Shown here one piece after another: positions 18,530-26,902 of a stretch of DNA of 64,000 bases. The position numbers were made by a program, and so were the translations under genes. Within the stretch, counting starts at the first letter, position 1. Each line of letters begins with the position of its first letter. The stretch lies in the NCBI RefSeq assembly GCF_025144145.1, contig NZ_CP083546.1, forward strand, positions 3,550,501-3,614,500, read 5' to 3'. The notes below the pieces were generated by a model. It saw only the letters and a list, made by a program, of their open reading frames with translations. It did no database searches and was not told the DNA's origin. Origin of the DNA: Leisingera sp. M658 (GTDB lineage Bacteria > Pseudomonadota > Alphaproteobacteria > Rhodobacterales > Rhodobacteraceae).

Positions 18530-19120
18530 CTAAGGCAAAACCGCAACTTGGCCCAGCGCCAGTTCAGCCACGCTGTGCAAAGCATCCGCTGTGGCACCAT
18601 CGCGGGCTTGCGCCGCAAGCCCCTGAATCAGAACTGCAATGTACTTCGCCAACAGATCCGGATCACTTGCTGCGGGCATGTCTCCGTCTTCGATACCACG
18701 CCGGATCCGGGCGGCGACCATTGCCTCGCTGGCCTGCCTGTATCCGGCGAGCAGTTTCTGCGCACCGCTGCTGGCGGTGCCGCAATTGGTTGCGGCACTG
18801 ACCAGCAAGCAGCCTTTGGGTCTCTCCTTAAAGGAAAACGCCTCGATGGCCTCATACACATAGCGGTGCAGGGCTTTGGCAGCCGTTGTTTCCTCGTCCA
18901 GTGCGCGGGGGGCATAGGCCGCAATGTTCTGCGCGTAATGGCTGGCACAACGTTCAAACAACGCCTGTTTGTTGCCAAAGGCCGCGTAGATGCTTGGGGG
19001 GTTCACCCCCATGGCCGCGCTGAGATCAGCCATGGATGCGGCTTCATATCCGCGCTCCCAAAACAGAAGCATCGCCTGTTCAATCGCATGGCCGGTGTCA
19101 AAAGATCTTTGCCGCCCCAA
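18530..19120 (-). CDS. TetR/AcrR-family repressor
   Basis: A 196-residue regulator. The N-terminal helix-turn-helix is clear (AIEQAMLLFWERGYEAASMADLSAAMGVNPPSIYAAFGNKQALFE region, residues about 12-56) and the C-terminal ligand domain carries GCLLVSAATNCG. It is divergent from the quinone-oxidoreductase-like gene at 19217 and probably represses it and itself through the direct repeats between them. The Cys residues at the predicted sensor region could fit an electrophile or redox signal, which is speculation. Confidence 0.92.
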   Translation of the reverse strand: MGRQRSFDTGHAIEQAMLLFWERGYEAASMADLSAAMGVNPPSIYAAFGNKQALFERCASHYAQNIAAYAPRALDEETTAAKALHRYVYEAIEAFSFKERPKGCLLVSAATNCGTASSGAQKLLAGYRQASEAMVAARIRRGIEDGDMPAASDPDLLAKYIAVLIQGLAAQARDGATADALHSVAELALGQVAVLP

Positions 19121-19140
19121 GGTCGCCTCCGAATTACTTA

Positions 19141-19210
19141 TCGATCATTACACAAAATGCTTGACCCGGCAAGCTACCCATTATTTAACGATCACTACAA
19201 AATAAAGGAG
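19141..19210 (+). promoter_or_regulatory. Promoter and repeated operator before the oxidoreductase gene
   Basis: A -35-like TTGACC (19161-19166) and -10-like TTTAAC (19184-19189) are spaced by 17 bp. Two imperfect direct copies, CGATCATTACACAAAAT (19142-19158) and CGATCACTACAAAAT (19189-19203), flank the promoter, the second overlapping the -10 and the start region. AAAGGAG at 19204-19210 is a strong ribosome binding site. The repeats are candidate sites for the divergent TetR. Confidence 0.55.
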
Positions 19211-19216
19211 GCACGG

Positions 19217-20080
19217 ATGAAAGCTGCAATCATAGAATCCTTTGGCGACGCGGATGTGTTCCGGATGGCAGACCTGCCGCGTCCCGAACCCAAACCGGGA
19301 GAGGTGCTGCTCCGCATCCATGCGTCCAGCGTGAACCCGGTGGATGCGGGGGTGCGGTCCGGGACCATCCTGCCCGATGATCCCGCCCTTTTCCCGATGA
19401 TCCTGGGCTGGGATGCAGCGGGGACAGTCGAGGCGCTTGGCCCGGAAACAGAGGGGTTTGCCCCCGGCGACCGGGTGATGGCAATGTCGCCGCAGCCTGG
19501 GTCAATGGTCGGTACCCATGCGGAATTTGCCGCCTTGCCAGCCAGTCAGGTTGTGAAAATTGCCGATGCGGTTCCCTTCACTACTGCCGCCGCAGTGCCG
19601 CTGATCGGCAGCACAGCGCTGGCGGCTCTTCAGGCCCTGGCTTTGCCGCCGGGCGCGCGTGTCCTGATCAACAATCCAATGGGGGCGGTTGGCGCAATGG
19701 CGGCAGCAATCGCCCCTCTGCTGGGGTTCGAACTCGCCGCCCCGGACGCGCGGCAGGTGGACGGCGCCATTGACGTGCGCGGGCGCAAACACGCGCAGCA
19801 GGCATTTGCTGCCGTGAAAGATGGCGGCGCCTATGCAACGATTGTCCCGGAGTGGTGGAAGCCAGGCGGGGTTTTCGCGGAAGCGCGGGGGATCACCCCG
19901 GTGACGGTTCAAAACCCCGCCAATCAGGAGGTTCTGCTGCCATTGGCGGGCTGGCTGGCCGAGGGTGTTTTGATGCCGGAGATCGAGGATATTCTGCCGC
20001 TTGATCAGATCGCAGAGGCGCACCGCAGGCTGGGGACGCCTGGGCACACGGGCAAATTCGTTCTGGACCATACCCTCTGA
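19217..20080 (+). CDS. NADP-dependent quinone oxidoreductase-like (zinc-free MDR) protein
   Basis: A 287-residue member of the medium-chain dehydrogenase/reductase superfamily. The GroES-like part has SSVNPVDAGVRSG and GWDAAGTVEALGP. The nucleotide-binding part has ARVLINNPMGAVGAMAAAIA. Zinc ligands are missing, as in quinone oxidoreductases and crotonyl-type reductases. It is shorter than the usual 310-330 residues because the region between the Rossmann fold and the C-terminus is compact. ATG 19217 follows AAAGGAG at good spacing; the upstream open frame is shadow of TetR. It probably reduces electrophilic quinones or enones. Confidence 0.9.
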   Translation: MKAAIIESFGDADVFRMADLPRPEPKPGEVLLRIHASSVNPVDAGVRSGTILPDDPALFPMILGWDAAGTVEALGPETEGFAPGDRVMAMSPQPGSMVGTHAEFAALPASQVVKIADAVPFTTAAAVPLIGSTALAALQALALPPGARVLINNPMGAVGAMAAAIAPLLGFELAAPDARQVDGAIDVRGRKHAQQAFAAVKDGGAYATIVPEWWKPGGVFAEARGITPVTVQNPANQEVLLPLAGWLAEGVLMPEIEDILPLDQIAEAHRRLGTPGHTGKFVLDHTL

Positions 20081-20094
20081 TATCAGCTGGAAAG

Positions 20095-20124
20095 GGAACA
20101 GGCGGGCGGGTCTCCGCCTGTTCC
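20095..20124. terminator. Bidirectional hairpin between convergent genes
   Basis: A perfect 11-bp stem, GGAACAGGCGG (20095-20105) with CCGCCTGTTCC (20114-20124), lies between the oxidoreductase (+) and the nitronate monooxygenase (-). There is no long T-run on either side. Confidence 0.65.
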
Positions 20125-20135
20125 GGTACAATAAG

Positions 20136-21107
20136 CTACTGTAGTCCGGACTGGCTTTGCCCTGCCAGACACTGCTGCGCCTGCGCCGTGATGCAGGCCA
20201 GAATATCGCTGGCGGCCTGCACTTTATCGATCAAGCCGATGCCTTCACCGGCAAAAGCGGTGGCAACATCCGGATCGCCGGCCTCCTGGGCTGCCGACCA
20301 TTTTGCGGCCTCTGCGCCCGCTTCCAGTTTCAAAGCCTCCTCGGAACCGTGCCATTTCTGAATGAACCGGTTGCGCAAAACGCGGCCATTGTAACGGCCG
20401 GGCCAGTCATAACCGCGGACCACATCCACCACCCGGGTGCGGATCGTGTCATCTCCCGTTGCCGCCAGCGCGCGGTCCAGAATGCGCGGGTGCACCAGCG
20501 CCTCGTGCGAGGCCCAGAACCGCGTGCCGATCACCGCCCCATCCGCCCCCAGCATCAGCGCTGCCGCAAGGCCGCGCCCATCCGTGATACCGCCTGCGGC
20601 ACAAAGCAGCGCTTTGCTGTTCCGGCGTGCGATCTCGTCAGCGATCTCGGGCACCAAGGCAAAGGTGCCGCGGGCTTCGCCATGGCCGCCAGCGTCCGCA
20701 CCCTGGGCGACAATAATGTCTGCGCCGCAGTCCAGCGCTTGCCGGGCATCGCGCAGGGTCTGCACCTGGCAGATCAGCGCCACACCCGCTTCCTTGATCG
20801 CAGGCGCGAATGGTGCAGGGTCGCCAAAGGACAAGAACAGCGCCGCCGGATCGCGCGCCAGCACCCGGTCCAGCAGCTGCGGCTGTTCCGCAAGTTTCCA
20901 GGTGATCAGCCCGCAGCCGACGCGGGCGTCCGCCGCAAGGCCGAACTGCTGGTCGATCCAGGCGGCATCGCCGTAAGCGCCGCCGATCATACCCAGCCCG
21001 CCCGCATTGGAGACGGCACTGGCCAGCGCGCCGCCCGCGGCAAAGGCCATTGGCGCCTGAATAACCGGACAGGTGATCCCCAGCGCCTCTGTCAGCCGCG
21101 TCTTCAT
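20136..21107 (-). CDS. Nitronate monooxygenase / 2-nitropropane dioxygenase-like flavoenzyme
   Basis: A 323-residue FMN-dependent TIM barrel. Signatures are PVIQAPMAFAAGGALASAVS (15-34), IIVAQGADAGGH, and LLCAAGGITDGRGLAAALMLGADGAVIGTRF near the phosphate site. The ATG at 21107 overlaps the stop of the tautomerase gene (ATGA), which fixes the start; the longer frame is shadow. It oxidises nitronates or acts as an NAD(P)H:flavin oxidoreductase. It is the last gene of a four-gene operon with GST, an NTF2-like protein and a tautomerase, divergent from a LysR regulator. Confidence 0.92.
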   Translation of the reverse strand: MKTRLTEALGITCPVIQAPMAFAAGGALASAVSNAGGLGMIGGAYGDAAWIDQQFGLAADARVGCGLITWKLAEQPQLLDRVLARDPAALFLSFGDPAPFAPAIKEAGVALICQVQTLRDARQALDCGADIIVAQGADAGGHGEARGTFALVPEIADEIARRNSKALLCAAGGITDGRGLAAALMLGADGAVIGTRFWASHEALVHPRILDRALAATGDDTIRTRVVDVVRGYDWPGRYNGRVLRNRFIQKWHGSEEALKLEAGAEAAKWSAAQEAGDPDVATAFAGEGIGLIDKVQAASDILACITAQAQQCLAGQSQSGLQ

Positions 21108-21325
21108 TGCGCCTGTTTCCGGTACTCCTGCACCGGCAGGCCGCCAACGCCCCAATCCTCCAGCGGGACTTCGTTGATTACCACAAAGGTTGTCGCCGGG
21201 TTCTTACCCAGAACCTCCTGCAGCAGGTCCGTAACTCCGGTGATCAGCTGCGCCTTTTGGTCCGCACTCGGGCCGGTGCCGTCAGGGCCGCCTTCACGGG
21301 TGACTTTGATACTCACATAAGGCAT
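21104..21325 (-). CDS. 4-oxalocrotonate tautomerase-family protein
   Basis: A 73-residue small tautomerase. After Met removal Pro2 would be the catalytic base (MPYVSIKVTREGG). The central helix KAQLITGVTDLLQEVLGK and the C-terminal strand TFVVINEVPLEDWGVGG follow the family pattern. It may isomerise a keto-enol intermediate or handle an isothiocyanate or unsaturated acid together with the GST and the flavoenzyme. It overlaps the next gene by 4 bp and follows the NTF2-like gene after 3 bp. Confidence 0.93.
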   Translation of the reverse strand: MPYVSIKVTREGGPDGTGPSADQKAQLITGVTDLLQEVLGKNPATTFVVINEVPLEDWGVGGLPVQEYRKQAQ

Positions 21326-21328
21326 CTG

Positions 21329-21709
21329 TCAGCCCTTTCGCGGTACATATGAGAACACTTTTGCTACAATGCGCCATTCAGCGCCGTGGCGGACAAGGGT
21401 AAGCAGGTCATGGAAATCCCGGCCCATCATGGTCATCCGGGCGCTGACCCGGGCCAGCCGGTCGCTGGCAAAGGCAATCTCGAGGATCTCCTCCTCGCGC
21501 GGGTCCCCGCGTTTGGCCGGCGGCTCGCGCCCGTCGACGCGGGCCATGTAGGTTTCAAGATCTAAGTAAAGCTCATCGCCCTCGGTGGCGCAGATGTAGG
21601 CGAGATGCGGATGGAAAACTTCGCGCAGCATGGCGCTGTCAGCGTGATGGAGGCCCTCGAAATAGGCCTCCATCAGTGCGCCGACCACTTTGTGATCGGC
21701 TGGTGTCAT
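21329..21709 (-). CDS. NTF2/SnoaL-like protein
   Basis: A 126-residue cone-fold protein. The N-terminus has the typical helices (HKVVGALMEAYFEGLHHADSAMLREVFHPHLAYIC) and the core ends with LTLVRHGAEWRIVAKVFSY, characteristic of nuclear transport factor 2-like and lumazine-binding-like families. The start at 21709 overlaps the GST stop (ATGA). Members act as small hydrolases, isomerases or ligand binders; the role here is unknown but tied to the operon. Confidence 0.88.
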   Translation of the reverse strand: MTPADHKVVGALMEAYFEGLHHADSAMLREVFHPHLAYICATEGDELYLDLETYMARVDGREPPAKRGDPREEEILEIAFASDRLARVSARMTMMGRDFHDLLTLVRHGAEWRIVAKVFSYVPRKG

Positions 21710-22317
21710 TGGATCAGCCCTTCTGCGCGCATTGCAGCCTGAGCGGACGGGCGGGCGGCACTGCGGCTCACGAACGCCGCCAGCCGGGGCCAGCGGGCCA
21801 GGTCGATGCCGGTGAAGTTCGCCCAGTTCGAGACCGCGAACAGATAGGCATCCGCGACCGAGAACCGGTCCTCTACCAGCCACTCGCGGCCATCCTCCAG
21901 CTGCGTCTCGATGAAATCGAACTTGCCCGCTACAGCGGTGCGCGCATCGTCTTTGCCGCCCTCGGATATGCCGTCGCGGAACAGCGGGTTAAAGGCTTTG
22001 TGCAGCTCGGTTCCGATCCAGTTGAGCTGTTCCTGCATCCGGGCACGGGCCAAGGTACCGGCTGCCGGCGCCAAATCCGCTTCCGGGTTGCTGTCCGCGA
22101 TATACTGCAGAACCGCCGCCCCTTCGGTGAGAACGCTGCCGTCGTCCAGGCCCAGGGCCGGCACATAACCCTTGGGGTTGATCGCGCGGTAGTCTGCGCC
22201 GCTTTCGGTCCGGCCTGCCGCGGTATCGACAGCTTCGATTTCAAATGGACGGCCGGTTTCATGCAGGGCGATATGGCTGGCCAGCGGACAGGCGCCGGGT
22301 TTGTAGTAGAGTTTCAT
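21706..22317 (-). CDS. Beta-class glutathione S-transferase
   Basis: A 203-residue GST. The thioredoxin-like domain begins MKLYYKPGACPLASHIAL with Cys10, the mixed-disulfide cysteine of beta-class enzymes, and includes NPKGYVPAL and LTEGAAVLQYIAD. The all-helical domain contains WLVEDRFSVADAYLFAVSNW. It conjugates or reduces electrophiles with glutathione. It is the first gene of the operon and is divergent from the LysR regulator, with 109 AT-rich base pairs between them that should hold the promoter. Confidence 0.95.
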   Translation of the reverse strand: MKLYYKPGACPLASHIALHETGRPFEIEAVDTAAGRTESGADYRAINPKGYVPALGLDDGSVLTEGAAVLQYIADSNPEADLAPAAGTLARARMQEQLNWIGTELHKAFNPLFRDGISEGGKDDARTAVAGKFDFIETQLEDGREWLVEDRFSVADAYLFAVSNWANFTGIDLARWPRLAAFVSRSAARPSAQAAMRAEGLIQ

Positions 22318-22426
22318 GACAGTCTCCTGTGTTTGGTGATGTCCTCTGACTACCCGCTGATATGATTGATTGATAATATTGAGTACTCATGAATATGATC
22401 CAAAAAAATAATCATGTAATGGTCCC

Positions 22427-23311
22427 ATGAAACACGATCAGCTCATTGCCCTTGAGGCGATTGTCTCAACCGGCACCTTCCGCGGCGCGGCGGAGCGTCT
22501 GAACAAATCGCAGTCCGCCATCAGCCACACAATCCGCCTGCTGGAAGAGGAGCTGGAGCTGGAGCTGTTCAGCCGCGCGGCCTACCGGCCGGCGCTTACC
22601 CCGGCAGGTGAAATCTTCTACCGCGAGGCCTCCCGTGTGCTGCGGCAGATGCAAGGCTTGAAAACCACCGCCGCCCGGCTGCGCGCCCGCGAAGAGCCAG
22701 AGCTGAACATTGCCGTCAGCGCCACAATGAATCTGGACCCATTGCTGCCGGCGCTTGCCGAAACCGGACGGCATCACCCGGCCACCCATCTCCGGCTGCG
22801 GATGGAAATGATGGGCGGCCCGATCGCCCGGCTGATGGAGGGCAAGGCAGACATCGCGCTTGCTTCGCTGGAAGGGGTGCCGCTGGATGATGTGGAAGCT
22901 GTGCCGGTCACGGAGGTGACAATCCGGCCAGTGGCCAGCCCCGGGCTGAACCTGCCCGTCGGCTCCCGTGCATTTTCAGCATCCGAAATGCAAAGCTACG
23001 TGCAGGTGGTCGCGGCGGGCACAGGCGGCGCCGCGCATGAACAAAGCCGCGACCTTCTGCCGGGCGGGCTGAAGTGGACCGTTTCCGATCTAGCTGCCAA
23101 GAAAAAGGTGATCCTCGCCGGTCTCGGCTGGGGCGGCCTGCCGGACCATATGACCGAGGAGGAGCGGCTGTCTGGTGCATTGCTTCCCCTCAACCTGGAA
23201 CGATTCCCTGTACGCCAAACGATGATTTTCAAGATGAGACGCAGAGACCGCCCGCCCGGCGTCGTGGCCAGTGAACTTTGGAACAGAATCGGGGCAGCCG
23301 AACCGGCCTAG
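22427..23311 (+). CDS. LysR-family transcriptional regulator
   Basis: A 294-residue LysR protein. Residues 1-60 form the winged helix (ALEAIVSTGTFRGAAERLNKSQSAISHTI) and residues 90-290 the effector domain (LNIAVSATMNLDPLLPAL). It is divergent from the GST-led operon and is its probable activator. The intergenic region 22318-22426 is AT-rich (TGATAATATTGAGTACTCATGAATAT lies split within it) with several T-N11-A candidates, none singled out. Confidence 0.93.
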   Translation: MKHDQLIALEAIVSTGTFRGAAERLNKSQSAISHTIRLLEEELELELFSRAAYRPALTPAGEIFYREASRVLRQMQGLKTTAARLRAREEPELNIAVSATMNLDPLLPALAETGRHHPATHLRLRMEMMGGPIARLMEGKADIALASLEGVPLDDVEAVPVTEVTIRPVASPGLNLPVGSRAFSASEMQSYVQVVAAGTGGAAHEQSRDLLPGGLKWTVSDLAAKKKVILAGLGWGGLPDHMTEEERLSGALLPLNLERFPVRQTMIFKMRRRDRPPGVVASELWNRIGAAEPA

Positions 23312-23517
23312 GCCCTGAAAATGCCCGGCAGCAGGTCACGCCGCAATCGTCGGCAATTTCGCCTGAGGGCACGCAGAAACGCTCCCGCGGCTGTTGCTTT
23401 CCGCCGTGGGCGCGTACTGTTACCTGATGCCAGATGCGTGTAGAAGTTGACCAGATTCACGTTTGAAAAAGGCGGTATGCTTTCCAAAAATGACAATCGG
23501 CGCTGGAGCCTAAGAAA

Positions 23518-24537
23518 ATGACAGCTTCGGATCCTTCAAGCCTGGCCACGGTTTCGTCGCAGTTTGCCGGGCATTGGATTATGGCCTTGCGGCACTGTTG
23601 CACGGATGCCCAATTGGCCTCCTTTCTGCAGCGCGCGGGGATGCATGCAGTCCAGGGTCGGATTGCCCACCGCATCACTTTGGATCAGATTGTCCGGCTT
23701 TACCAAATCGCTGCCATCGAAACCAATGATGAAATGATGGGCCTTTGGAGCCGGCCGATCCGGGCCAGAGCACTGCAGCACCTGCTGACGACGGTCCGCG
23801 AAGCCAGCTCTCTTCCCTCAGCCTTGCACCGGTTCTCTACGTTCTGGAACCTGCTGCTGGACGATTACCAGATTGAACTCGCGTCCGGAAACGGCAGCGT
23901 CAGTCTGCGGCTTGTGCCGCGCGGTGCGCAGCCCTGTCAGCAGTTCGGCCATATGCTGATCCTGAAACTGGCGCATGGGCTGCTGTCCTGGCTTGCAGGA
24001 TATGAAGTGCCTGTCCAGGCGGTTCAGTTTGCCTTTGAGCGCCCTGGGTTTTCAGACGATTACGCGGTGATATTTCCGGCGCAGATCAGCTTCATGGCAC
24101 CGTGTTCGGCAATTACGTTTGAGGTCGCGAAACTGGGGCCAACAAAAAGACGCAGCCCTGCGGAGCTGAAGGAGTTTCTAAGCCGGGCCCCCCGCGACTG
24201 GATGTTCACAGGGTATAGGGAACATAAGCAGTCTCTGAGAGTCCGGGAGTTCCTTTATCAAACAAGCTGGGAGGGCGGCCACTTGGCAGATGCCGCCCGC
24301 GCATTGAACGTCACACCTAGAACCTTGATGCGGCGGCTGGATGCGGAAAACACCTCCTTTCAGGCGATCAAGGACGGGCTGCGCCGGGACATAGCCATTC
24401 ATGACCTGCAGGCCGGGAGCAAGAGCATCGAAGAAATCTCTCAGGATGTCGGGTTCTCCTCTCCCGCGAATTTCCACCGCGCTTTCCGGCGGTGGACGGG
24501 TGTAACACCAAGTTCGTACAGAGCATCGGAAAACTGA
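23518..24537 (+). CDS. AraC-family regulator (arabinose-binding-domain-like N-terminus)
   Basis: A 339-residue regulator. Residues about 20-210 resemble the ligand domain of the OruR/ArgR-like AraC subgroup (DEMMGLWSRPIRARALQHL). Residues 240-335 carry two helix-turn-helix units (LADAARALNVTPRTLMRRLDAE and SIEEISQDVGFSSPANFHRAFRRWTG). No obvious target is adjacent: the next sequence downstream is a decayed recombinase. The 206-bp gap upstream has no gene. Confidence 0.92.
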   Translation: MTASDPSSLATVSSQFAGHWIMALRHCCTDAQLASFLQRAGMHAVQGRIAHRITLDQIVRLYQIAAIETNDEMMGLWSRPIRARALQHLLTTVREASSLPSALHRFSTFWNLLLDDYQIELASGNGSVSLRLVPRGAQPCQQFGHMLILKLAHGLLSWLAGYEVPVQAVQFAFERPGFSDDYAVIFPAQISFMAPCSAITFEVAKLGPTKRRSPAELKEFLSRAPRDWMFTGYREHKQSLRVREFLYQTSWEGGHLADAARALNVTPRTLMRRLDAENTSFQAIKDGLRRDIAIHDLQAGSKSIEEISQDVGFSSPANFHRAFRRWTGVTPSSYRASEN

Positions 24538-24540
24538 ACA

Positions 24541-24837
24541 CTGGCCCTGTCCCCAAAGAAGATCGCAGAGGTGCTCAATAAGGAAGGCGTGCCGGGCCCG
24601 TCCGGCCGCCATTGGGGGATTTCACCATCCATGGCAACCGCCGGAGAGGCACCGGCATTCTGAACAAAGAGCTCTATAACAGACGCCAGTTCTGGAACCG
24701 GCTGTGTTTCGATAAGATCCCTCAGACAAACCGGCGGATGTCCCGCCTGAATCCGGAAAGTGAATGAACCATCACCGAGGTTCCAGAGCTGCGCATCGTT
24801 GAGCGGCATTTGCAAATCCATCCCTGCCGCCAGATCC
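24541..24837 (+). pseudogene. Serine site-specific recombinase remnant
   Basis: Translation gives SPKKIAEVLNKEGVPGPSGR then, in the next frame, GDFTIHGNRRRGTGILNKEL, YNRRQFWNRLCFDKIPQ, RRMSRLNPESE, an in-frame TGA, and TITEVPELRIVE. This is the recombinase domain of large serine recombinases/resolvases. A G-run of five (24614-24618) instead of six explains the frameshift, and TGA replaces what is usually a Trp codon. The catalytic N-terminus is absent. It begins 3 bp after the AraC stop, so an insertion or deletion joined them. The following 148 bp (24838-24985) show no gene. Confidence 0.8.
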
Positions 24838-24985
24838 GGCATTGATTTTCGCTGTACCGCCGCGGTCCAAGCCGGCCGGCTGTCAGGCAGAGTGCCGGCA
24901 TTAAACCGGCACAGTTTCATGCTGCACTCCGCTGCGCCGCAAGATTTCTTCGGTCCCGAATTTCCGCGCCCCGGCCCGAACCCCT

Positions 24986-25867
24986 TCAGTCCCGGATCAC
25001 CGCCATGGCTGCACCGCCAAGTTCCTGCAGGGCCGCGTTGCGCGTGCCGAAATCCGCATCTGCGTCCGACAGAAAGATGGTGATGATCCACGGCGCCCCT
25101 TTATCGGGCGTGACCATTGCAATGATGTTGCGGGTGTGGCTGCCGCTGCCGGACTTGTCGAGGACTTGCCAGTCCGCGGGCGCGTCAGCGCGCAGCAAGT
25201 TGCCCGTCACGCCGCCATGGCTCATCCAGTCTGCCAGTTGGTCGCGCGATGCCGGTGACAGCGCATTGCCCAGCAGCAGCTTTTCCAGCGTGGCAGCCAT
25301 TGCCGCCGGGGTCGTTGTGTCGCGCGGATCGCCGGGGGCGAAAGTGTTCAGTTCGGGCTCACGCCGGTCCAGACGGCTGATCGGATCGCCAATGCTGCGG
25401 AAGAATTGCGTAACTGCCTGCGGCCCGCCAAGCCGGTCGATCAGGATATTGGCTGCAGTGTTGTCGCTCATGTCGATAGCGGCAAAGCACAGCGCGCCGA
25501 TCGTCATGTCCTCGCCGACCCGTGTTTTTGCAACCGGCGCGTAGGACTGCAGATCCGCCTCACGCACCGGCAGCGCGTCGGAAAGAGCCAGTTCCCCCGC
25601 ATCGCGCTGCGCGAGCACGGCCCCGCAGATTGGCGCCTTCACGGTGCTGTTCATCAGGAAACGTTCATCTTCCCGGTGCGACCAGGACGTCTGCCCGCCA
25701 ACCTCTTTGATCGACAAACCGACGCGCCCGCCAAGCCTCTGTTCAACGTGCGACACGGTTTCGGCCAGTGCCGCGAGGCGCGTGTCAGCTGCGGACATGG
25801 TGGCCAGAGACAGGCCAAGAGCGAGCCCTGCCGCTGCGCGCGACAGGACGGAAGCGGTGAACCGCAT
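24986..25867 (-). CDS. Class A beta-lactamase
   Basis: A 293-residue periplasmic serine beta-lactamase. A signal peptide covers about residues 1-27. All class A motifs are present: STVK (74-77, nucleophile Ser70 in Ambler numbering), SDN (134-136), EPELN (170-174, the Glu166 equivalent) and KSG (238-240) in place of KTG. Cys81 and Cys127 stand at the positions of the Cys77-Cys123 disulfide of TEM-type enzymes. The enzyme hydrolyses penicillins; the exact spectrum cannot be told. It is divergent from an AmpR-like regulator, 126 bp away, the classical inducible arrangement. Confidence 0.94.
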   Translation of the reverse strand: MRFTASVLSRAAAGLALGLSLATMSAADTRLAALAETVSHVEQRLGGRVGLSIKEVGGQTSWSHREDERFLMNSTVKAPICGAVLAQRDAGELALSDALPVREADLQSYAPVAKTRVGEDMTIGALCFAAIDMSDNTAANILIDRLGGPQAVTQFFRSIGDPISRLDRREPELNTFAPGDPRDTTTPAAMAATLEKLLLGNALSPASRDQLADWMSHGGVTGNLLRADAPADWQVLDKSGSGSHTRNIIAMVTPDKGAPWIITIFLSDADADFGTRNAALQELGGAAMAVIRD

Positions 25868-25993
25868 GGGATGTTCCTTTCGGGATAAGAGCCAAAGACG
25901 ACATCAGGTGATGTCATGCGTCTGGTATATTTCAGCTTGATCCGGCGCTACAAACGACAAATCTTATCGCCCGCCATTAGCTGAGGTATTGCC

Positions 25994-26902
25994 ATGGATC
26001 GCCCCGACCTGCCTTTGAACGCCCTGCGCGTGTTCGAGGTTGCCATGCGCCAGGGCAGTTTCACCAAGGCCGCCGTCGAACTGCGGGTGACCCAGGCCGC
26101 GGTCAGCCATCAGGTCGCGCGGCTGGAAGATCTGCTGGGAGTCACCCTGTTCCTGCGCACTTCGCAGGGGCTGGTGCCGACCGACGAGGGGCAACGGCTT
26201 TTCCCGGTGCTCGAACACGGGTTCGACGCGATGGCGAGGGTTCTTGGCCGCCTTGGCGGGCAGCGCGACGTGGAGGTTCTGAAGGTTGGGGTGAACACGA
26301 CCTTTGCGCTCGGCTGGCTGATGCCGCGGGTCGATGCCTTCCGGCAGGCGCATCCGGAGATCGATCTGCGGATTTCGACCAACAACAACCGGGTGGAAAT
26401 CCTGCGCGAGGGACTGGACATGGCCATCCGTTTCGGCACCGGCGGCTGGACCGGCCATGACGCAATCCCGCTGATAGAGGCACCGTTGGCGCCGCTCTGC
26501 GCGCCGCGGCTGGCGGCGCGCCTGCAGCATCCATCGGACCTCGGGCATGTGACGCTTCTGCGCAGCTACCGCAGCGCCGAATGGCCGGGTTGGTTCGAAG
26601 TTGCAGGCGCGCCCTGTCCGCCGGTCACGGGCCCGGTCTTTGACAGCTCGGTGGCGCTCGCGGAACTTGCCGCCTCGGGAGCAGGCGCGGCGCTGCTGCC
26701 AGTCGCCATGTTCGAGAGATTCATTGCCCAAGGCCGGCTGGCACAACCCTTCTGCGTCACCTTTTCCGCCGGGCGCTACTATCTTGCCTGGCCCTCAGAC
26801 CGCCCTGCAACACAGGCGATGAACACATTTTCCCGATGGCTCTCCGGGCAGCGCACAGAAGAGTCAAAGCTGATGCCCCTTGCTGGATCGGGAGACGCAT
26901 GA
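25994..26902 (+). CDS. AmpR-like LysR regulator of the beta-lactamase
   Basis: A 302-residue LysR protein of the AmpR/GcvA subgroup: LPLNALRVFEVAMRQGSFTKAAVELRVTQAAVSHQV-type N-terminus (split here for length), then LFPVLEHGFDAMA and an effector domain from about residue 92. AmpR proteins bind muropeptides and switch on the divergent bla gene. The last residues after WLSGQ (about 285 on) do not follow the family and end at the start of an IS3 fragment, so the C-terminus was probably altered by the insertion. Confidence 0.9.
   Translation: MDRPDLPLNALRVFEVAMRQGSFTKAAVELRVTQAAVSHQVARLEDLLGVTLFLRTSQGLVPTDEGQRLFPVLEHGFDAMARVLGRLGGQRDVEVLKVGVNTTFALGWLMPRVDAFRQAHPEIDLRISTNNNRVEILREGLDMAIRFGTGGWTGHDAIPLIEAPLAPLCAPRLAARLQHPSDLGHVTLLRSYRSAEWPGWFEVAGAPCPPVTGPVFDSSVALAELAASGAGAALLPVAMFERFIAQGRLAQPFCVTFSAGRYYLAWPSDRPATQAMNTFSRWLSGQRTEESKLMPLAGSGDA

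Noticed and set aside
24441-25091. 216-residue minus-strand frame over the recombinase remnant
   Set aside because: The plus strand shows recombinase similarity, and this frame overlaps both AraC and the beta-lactamase ends with no family match.
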